From assembly GCA_964293155.1 (NCBI GenBank), contig CAXYYA010000042.1:1-27696 (forward strand): DNA of 27,696 nt, read 5' to 3'. Origin of the DNA: JAQVEB01 sp028698105. GTDB lineage: Bacteria > Bacteroidota > Bacteroidia > Bacteroidales > Dysgonomonadaceae. The notes beneath the pieces were generated by a model. That model was not told the DNA's origin and did no database searches. It saw only the letters and a program-made list of their open reading frames with translations. This document shows positions 22,912-27,696 of the stretch, piece after piece (position 1 is the first letter of the stretch; each line of letters opens with the position of its first letter). The position numbers and the translations under genes are program-made.

Positions 22912-25900
22912 TTACCTGAACAATCCCTGAATTTCGGCACTGTTTTTAATCGGAACAATGGTAAATCCGTAGCTTACCGGCGTGGATTTGGGTGTTATCC
23001 GGTATTGTTCCAACGGCCATTTTCCCCAACTGTTGTTCCCGCCAACGCCCTGCATGCGGTACTCAATGAACAAATCCACCACGTTAGAAGGTTTGTAATC
23101 GTTGATGTGCTTGTTGCGGGGCGCATCGCCCACGGCAGCGTCGTTGTGCAGCGATTCTCCGTTGGAAACCGTTTCCAGCAGATAGTTTGAGGCGTTGAAT
23201 TCAAATGTGTCGTCGGCAACGAACAACAACCCTTTTCCCGATCTCTGCGTTAAAGCCAGCCAGTTTACATCCGTGTGGTGCGCGTTTTCTTGCGGAAGCA
23301 CGTACTTCGTAACCATTTCGCCGACAGGCGAAGCGTACTTGTCCACAAAAGCCGAAGTCTTGCGGTCGTCATAGTTACCCCACGGGCCCCGGCCGTAGTA
23401 TTCGGCGTTTACGATATTGCCGGGCAGTTGCATGCGCATGCCGATCCTCGGGATCATTTCCGTTTCGGCTTTCGATGCGTCCACGCTGTTTTCCACACGC
23501 ACGGTACCATCGTTGTAAATGGTGTAAACAACATTGGCTGTTGTGTTGGTTTGCGGATAGTTGTAGGTGTAATTGATGGTGGTTTTATCGCCGTTTTTCA
23601 CCGAAAAGTTTTTCGCTTCCGGTTGCTGATAACTGGCCTCTTTCCATGCGTTGAACCGTTGCGGGAGCCGTGCGCCGTAGTCGTTGTCCAGCGGGGCGCG
23701 CCAAAAGAACGGACGCAGTCCGAAGCCACTGCTCACATATTCGGTACCGCCAACTTTGTATGAGGTCATCAGGCCGCTGGTTTTATCGAAAACAGCGCTG
23801 AAATTGCTTCCGCTCACGGTTACCGCTTTGCCGTCTTCCTTCACGGTTGCCGCTTTTGAGCTTGCAAGACGTAATTTCGGAAAATCGTTCATCACAAATT
23901 GATCGCGGGCAACCACCCATCCCGAAGGGATCAGCCGGGTATCGGCTTTTTGTTTGGCTTCAAAAACAACGCTTAGTTGATCTTTTGCGTTCGCGAATCG
24001 GCCGAAATCGGGTATTTGTACCGTTTTGGTTTCCTGCGGCTCAACATTCACCGTTAATTTCCCTGTTGCCAGCTCTTTTCCGTAGGATTTTACGGTGTAG
24101 GTAAAGTCGTATTGACTGAGATCAATAAAGAAATTTTCATTGTAAACATCCACGGTTCCTTTTTTCGGATCGAAATTTTTAAACCAGATGTTTTGGTAAA
24201 CCTTACGCATTTCTTCGGAATGCGGTTTCACGGTTCTGTCGGGGAACACAACGCCGTTGATGCAGAAATCGCCTGCGCTGGGCGTTCCGTCCGGGCCGTA
24301 ATCGCCGCCGTATGCCCAGAATTTTTCGCCTTTATCGTTGGTTTTCGTCAATCCCTGATCAACCCAGTCCCAGATGCAACCGCCCTGAAGCAGTTTATTG
24401 CTGCGGATAATGTCCCAGTAATCAATAAAATTGCCGATGCTGTTGCCCATCGCGTGTGCGTATTCGCACATGATGAGTGGGCGGTCTGCGCGTTCGCTGG
24501 TAGCGTATTTCTCAATTTCGGCCGGATCGGGATACATGGGGCAGAAAATGTCGCTGTTCCATTCCATGCGGGCGCCTTCGTACTGCACGGGTCTTGAGTT
24601 ATCGCGTTTCTTTATCCATTGGTAAGTCTCGTAAAAATTGTAACCGTTACCGGCCTCATTTCCAAGCGACCACGTAACGATGGACGGATGGTTTTTGTGC
24701 GTTTCCACCATTCCCTCGGTGCGGTTCAGATGCGCTTCGAGGAACAACGGATCGTTGGCCAGTGTGCCGCCCTTGCGCAGGTCGTAACCCATGCCGTGGC
24801 TTTCGATGTTGGTTTCACTGATGAGGTAAATGCCGTATTCATCGGCCAGTTTATAAAACAATTCCGATTGCGGATAGTGGCATGTACGCACGGTATTCAC
24901 GTTATATTTGCGGAACAGCTCGAAATCCTTGCGCATCAGATCTTCGTCCACGTAGTGGCCGGTGTTTTCGTTGTGTTCATGAACGTTAACGCCTTTGATC
25001 AGAACCGGTTTTCCGTTTACCATAAATTGTTTGTCCTTTATTTCGGCTGTTCTGAATCCGATTTTTGTGGCGGTTGCTTCGAGGGTTTTTCCGTTTCCGT
25101 CTTTTAGCTCAATCGTTAACGCGTATAAGTTGGGTTCTTCGGCCGACCATGCTTTCACGTTCGGAATTTCCTTGCTGAATTTCAACGAAGCATTATCCGT
25201 GGTGTTTCCTGTTTTCGATTCCTTGCTTACGCTATTTCCGGCGGGGTCTTTCAATTCGTATTGAACGGTAATACTTTCCGATGCTTGATTGGCATTTGCT
25301 ACGTTAACATCCAGCGAAAACATGCCGTTTTTGTAATTTTTGTCCAGTGGCGTGTGCGCAAAGAAATCGGCAATATGCGTTTTGGGACGTGCATACACGT
25401 ACACATCGCGTTCCAACCCCGACAGACGCCAAAAATCCTGACATTCCAGGTAGCTGGCGTCTGAAAAACGGTGAATCTGTATCGCCAGTACGTTATTCCC
25501 GGCTTTAGCCAGTTCGGTGATGTTGAACCGCGCCGGCAGCTTGCTGTCTTTCGTCATGCCGAGGAATTGCCCGTTGAGGTAAAAATATGCTGCGCCCTTT
25601 GTTCCATCCGAGCTCAGGATAATATCTTTCCCTATCCACGATTGGGGAATATCGAACGTCTTCCGGTACGTTCCCACGGGATTGAAATCGTGCGGAACCA
25701 GCGGAGGAATGGGTTTATCCCAATACGGCGGGTGTCCGGGCGAAGTAAACTCGTAAGTAGTGTTCACGTAAATAGGGACTCCGAAGCCCTGTACTTCCCA
25801 GTTCCCGGGTACTTTGATGTCTTTCCAGGCATTGTCGTTAAAATTCAAATCGTAAAATCCATCTTTCGGACAGTTGTTGAAATCGTCAACGTAGTTGAAT

Positions 25901-26127
25901 TTCCACGTGCCGTTGAGTAGCAGGAAGTCGCTTCCTTTCGATGCGTTCGGTGCGTTTACGGCATCGGATGCGTTGGTAAACGAGAAGAAAGTTGCCCTGC
26001 GGGGTTCCTTGTTCATGTCAATCAGTTTGGGATTGGTGATTTCCGCGTAGCGGTCATCCTGTTTTTGCGCATTCATGATGCTCATTCCCATACAAGTAAA
26101 GAGGGTGATTAGAAAAAACTTTTTCAT
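22912..26127 (-). CDS. Beta-galactosidase, glycoside hydrolase family 2, exported
   Basis: A GH2 enzyme hydrolysing terminal beta-galactosides. The start at 26127 (MKKFFLITLFTCMGMSIMNAQ) gives a clean signal peptide. Longer frames to 26181 add an unlikely leader. Length is 1071 residues, like E. coli LacZ. The jelly-roll sugar-binding domain (about 60-215: FLLLNGTWKFNY, VPGNWEVQGFG), two immunoglobulin-like domains flanking the TIM barrel, and the beta-galactosidase small-chain domain (about 760-1060) are all present. The acid/base is Glu491 in SLGNEAG and the nucleophile is Glu555 in MCEYAHAMGNS. It is monocistronic, without SusC/SusD genes nearby, so not part of a visible polysaccharide locus. 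Confidence 0.95.
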   Translation of the reverse strand: MKKFFLITLFTCMGMSIMNAQKQDDRYAEITNPKLIDMNKEPRRATFFSFTNASDAVNAPNASKGSDFLLLNGTWKFNYVDDFNNCPKDGFYDLNFNDNAWKDIKVPGNWEVQGFGVPIYVNTTYEFTSPGHPPYWDKPIPPLVPHDFNPVGTYRKTFDIPQSWIGKDIILSSDGTKGAAYFYLNGQFLGMTKDSKLPARFNITELAKAGNNVLAIQIHRFSDASYLECQDFWRLSGLERDVYVYARPKTHIADFFAHTPLDKNYKNGMFSLDVNVANANQASESITVQYELKDPAGNSVSKESKTGNTTDNASLKFSKEIPNVKAWSAEEPNLYALTIELKDGNGKTLEATATKIGFRTAEIKDKQFMVNGKPVLIKGVNVHEHNENTGHYVDEDLMRKDFELFRKYNVNTVRTCHYPQSELFYKLADEYGIYLISETNIESHGMGYDLRKGGTLANDPLFLEAHLNRTEGMVETHKNHPSIVTWSLGNEAGNGYNFYETYQWIKKRDNSRPVQYEGARMEWNSDIFCPMYPDPAEIEKYATSERADRPLIMCEYAHAMGNSIGNFIDYWDIIRSNKLLQGGCIWDWVDQGLTKTNDKGEKFWAYGGDYGPDGTPSAGDFCINGVVFPDRTVKPHSEEMRKVYQNIWFKNFDPKKGTVDVYNENFFIDLSQYDFTYTVKSYGKELATGKLTVNVEPQETKTVQIPDFGRFANAKDQLSVVFEAKQKADTRLIPSGWVVARDQFVMNDFPKLRLASSKAATVKEDGKAVTVSGSNFSAVFDKTSGLMTSYKVGGTEYVSSGFGLRPFFWRAPLDNDYGARLPQRFNAWKEASYQQPEAKNFSVKNGDKTTINYTYNYPQTNTTANVVYTIYNDGTVRVENSVDASKAETEMIPRIGMRMQLPGNIVNAEYYGRGPWGNYDDRKTSAFVDKYASPVGEMVTKYVLPQENAHHTDVNWLALTQRSGKGLLFVADDTFEFNASNYLLETVSNGESLHNDAAVGDAPRNKHINDYKPSNVVDLFIEYRMQGVGGNNSWGKWPLEQYRITPKSTPVSYGFTIVPIKNSAEIQGLFR

Positions 26128-26151
26128 GTGTTTATTTTTTACATTATTGTT

Positions 26152-26167
26152 CCCGATAGCTATCGGG
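26152..26167. repeat. Perfect 16-base palindrome in the beta-galactosidase leader
   Basis: CCCGATAGCTATCGGG is a perfect palindrome 25 bases upstream of the ATG at 26127, inside the predicted 5' untranslated region. It could be a regulator site, or a short dispersed palindrome of the kind frequent in Bacteroidota genomes. Confidence 0.6.
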
Positions 26168-26247
26168 AGAACTCGCAACAATCATGTCCTTGTGAGTAAC
26201 TGATTGACATGCTCGTTTCATGTTATCTAAAAATGAGTGTGTTTTTG

Positions 26248-26255
26248 CAAAGATA
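26248..26255 (-). promoter_or_regulatory. -7 promoter element of the beta-galactosidase gene
   Basis: The minus strand reads TATCTTTG, an exact TAnnTTTG match. It predicts a leader of about 115 bases, long enough for the palindrome at 26152-26167 to act in RNA or DNA. No clear -33 TTTG was found. Confidence 0.55.
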
Positions 26256-26404
26256 ACATAAAATTCAAAATAAAGTGTAAAAAAACAACTTAAAGTGAAC
26301 GAAAAAGCCAAAAATAGTTGATTTTTTTTTTGATTTTACGTGCTAATACGTTCGATTTGTTTCGGGATGAAAGACCGATGTTTTCACAACACAGGAATAA
26401 TCCG

Positions 26405-26412
26405 TATTTTTG
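26405..26412 (+). promoter_or_regulatory. -7 promoter element of the U32 gene
   Basis: TATTTTTG matches TAnnTTTG exactly, 18 bases before the ATG at 26430. A T-rich stretch at 26381-26384 is a weak -33 candidate. The gap 26128-26429 otherwise holds only the beta-galactosidase leader and promoter. Confidence 0.55.
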
Positions 26413-26429
26413 TAAATTGATTGAAAGAA

Positions 26430-27696
26430 ATGAAAAATATTCACGATTACGAAATAATGGCGCCCGCCGGCTCGTACGAGTCGCTGATGGCGGCGATACA
26501 GGGTGGGGCAGACTCCATCTACTTCGGGATTGAGGGGCTGAACATGCGCGCAAAATCATCGAACAACTTCACGATTGACGATTTGCACAACATTGCGCAA
26601 ATTTGCCGCGAGAACCGCATAAAAAGTTACCTCACGGTAAACACGATTATCTACGATAACGATATGGCGCTCATGCGCAAGGTGGTTGACGCTGCTGCCG
26701 AAGCCCGCCTATCGGCCATTATCGCTGCAGATGTGGCGGTGTTGATGTATGCACGCAGTATTGGTGTGGAGGTGCATCTTTCTACGCAGTTGAATATTAC
26801 GAATACCGAGTCGCTGAAGTTCTACGCCCAGTTTGCCGATGTAGTTGTGTTGGCACGAGAACTGAACCTCGATCAGGTAGCGGCCATATCCAAAGATATC
26901 ATTGCGCAGCAAATAAAAGGCCCGTCGGGCGAATTGATCCGCATAGAAATGTTTGCGCACGGCGCGCTCTGTATGGCGGTTTCAGGAAAATGTTACCTGA
27001 GTCTGCAAGAAAAGGATTTATCGGCCAATCGTGGGGCGTGCAACCAGATATGCCGTCGCGGATACATTGTAAAGGACAAGGACAGCGAAATTGAACTGGA
27101 GATTGACAACGAATACATTATGTCGCCCAAAGACCTCAAAACCATTCATTTCATGAATAAAATGATGGATGCGGGCGTTCGGGTTTTCAAGATCGAAGGC
27201 CGCGCCCGCGGGCCGGAATACGTGCGGATTGTAACCTCATGCTACAAAGAAGCCGTACAGGCTTATTGCGACGGAACATTTACCGAAGAAAAGATCAACG
27301 ACTGGAACACGCGGCTTTCCACTGTGTTTAACCGTGGATTCTGGGACGGTTATTACCTAGGGCAACGATTGGGTGAATGGACGCATCGGTACGGTTCGGG
27401 CGCTACGAAACGAAAAGTGTACGTAGGTAAAGCCCTGAAATACTTCAGCAAATTAGGCGTTACGGAATTTCTTGTGGAAACGCAATCGGTAAAACAAGGC
27501 GATGAACTGTTGATAACCGGCCCTACCACAGGAGCTGTCTTTCTCACCGCCGATGATATTCGCGTGGATTTACAAACGGTTCCCGAAACCGTGAAAGGTG
27601 ACCGGTTTTCGATGAAAACGCCCGAAAAAATCCGCCCTAACGATCAGCTATACAAAATGGTGGCGGCACACCGTAAAGGCACGGCGCATGAACGGT
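26430..27696 (+). CDS. Peptidase U32 family protein, 3'-truncated by window edge
   Basis: The frame is open from the ATG at 26430 to the end of the window, giving 422 residues of a longer protein. DYEIMAPAGSYESLMAAIQGGADSIYFG at the N-terminus (starting at residue 6) is typical of the U32 TIM barrel. The U32 signature is complete: EMFAHGALCMAVSGKCYLS from Glu173. GACNQICRRGY adds two cysteines that could ligate an iron-sulfur cluster together with those of the signature. Characterised U32 members modify RNA or quinones (RlhA, TrhP, UbiU/V) as well as the original collagenase-like PrtC. The exact group is not clear from this part. It is divergent from the beta-galactosidase gene. Confidence 0.92.
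   Translation, partial: MKNIHDYEIMAPAGSYESLMAAIQGGADSIYFGIEGLNMRAKSSNNFTIDDLHNIAQICRENRIKSYLTVNTIIYDNDMALMRKVVDAAAEARLSAIIAADVAVLMYARSIGVEVHLSTQLNITNTESLKFYAQFADVVVLARELNLDQVAAISKDIIAQQIKGPSGELIRIEMFAHGALCMAVSGKCYLSLQEKDLSANRGACNQICRRGYIVKDKDSEIELEIDNEYIMSPKDLKTIHFMNKMMDAGVRVFKIEGRARGPEYVRIVTSCYKEAVQAYCDGTFTEEKINDWNTRLSTVFNRGFWDGYYLGQRLGEWTHRYGSGATKRKVYVGKALKYFSKLGVTEFLVETQSVKQGDELLITGPTTGAVFLTADDIRVDLQTVPETVKGDRFSMKTPEKIRPNDQLYKMVAAHRKGTAHER

Overview
The window is a chromosomal stretch from a member of the Bacteroidota, probably Bacteroidales (inference). The evidence is Bacteroides-type promoters (TTTG, about 19-22 bases, then TAnnTTTG), few Shine-Dalgarno sites, lipoproteins, a LysM/periplasmic-binding fusion and a PorT-like barrel, and a secreted GH2 beta-galactosidase. 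Both edges cut genes: metH on the left (5' end missing) and a U32 peptidase-family gene on the right (3' end missing). No phage, transposase, CRISPR array, tRNA or rRNA was seen.

Layout. 1-5458 (+): metH, an L-threonine aldolase and a DUF2179 membrane protein, separated by a MITE-like repeat and a 7-base tandem repeat. 5520-8735 (-): a small zinc-ribbon protein, MazG and a DsbD-type thiol:disulfide interchange protein. 8901-13591 (-): an eight-gene arsenic operon, arsR-arsE-arsF-arsG-arsP-like permease-arsC-DUF3147-acr3, with a promoter/operator at its head, a second matching operator between arsR and arsE, and a hairpin after acr3. 13974-16097 (-): a frameshifted SAM methyltransferase, a VOC-family protein and a nitroreductase-like protein. 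16516-21244 (+): dnaB, a small lipoprotein, the LysM fusion protein and the PorT-like barrel. 21337-22819 (+): a second ArsR-led operon (arsR, DUF6132, thioredoxin lipoprotein, DUF302) with its own promoter, operator palindrome and terminator. 22912-26127 (-): beta-galactosidase. 26430-end (+): U32 family protein.

How the genes work together. The arsenic operon joins inorganic arsenic handling (thioredoxin-type ArsC reduces arsenate, Acr3 exports arsenite) with an ArsEFG set associated with aromatic arsenicals and an ArsP-like permease. ArsE, ArsF and ArsG each carry a cysteine pair or widely separated conserved cysteines, and ArsF looks like a lipoprotein, so a thiol relay across the inner membrane is possible. 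The second operon also combines an ArsR-family sensor, a two-Cys membrane protein and an exported thioredoxin. With DsbD, thiol redox chemistry is the main theme of the centre of the window. The second operon is the best candidate for an undescribed system.
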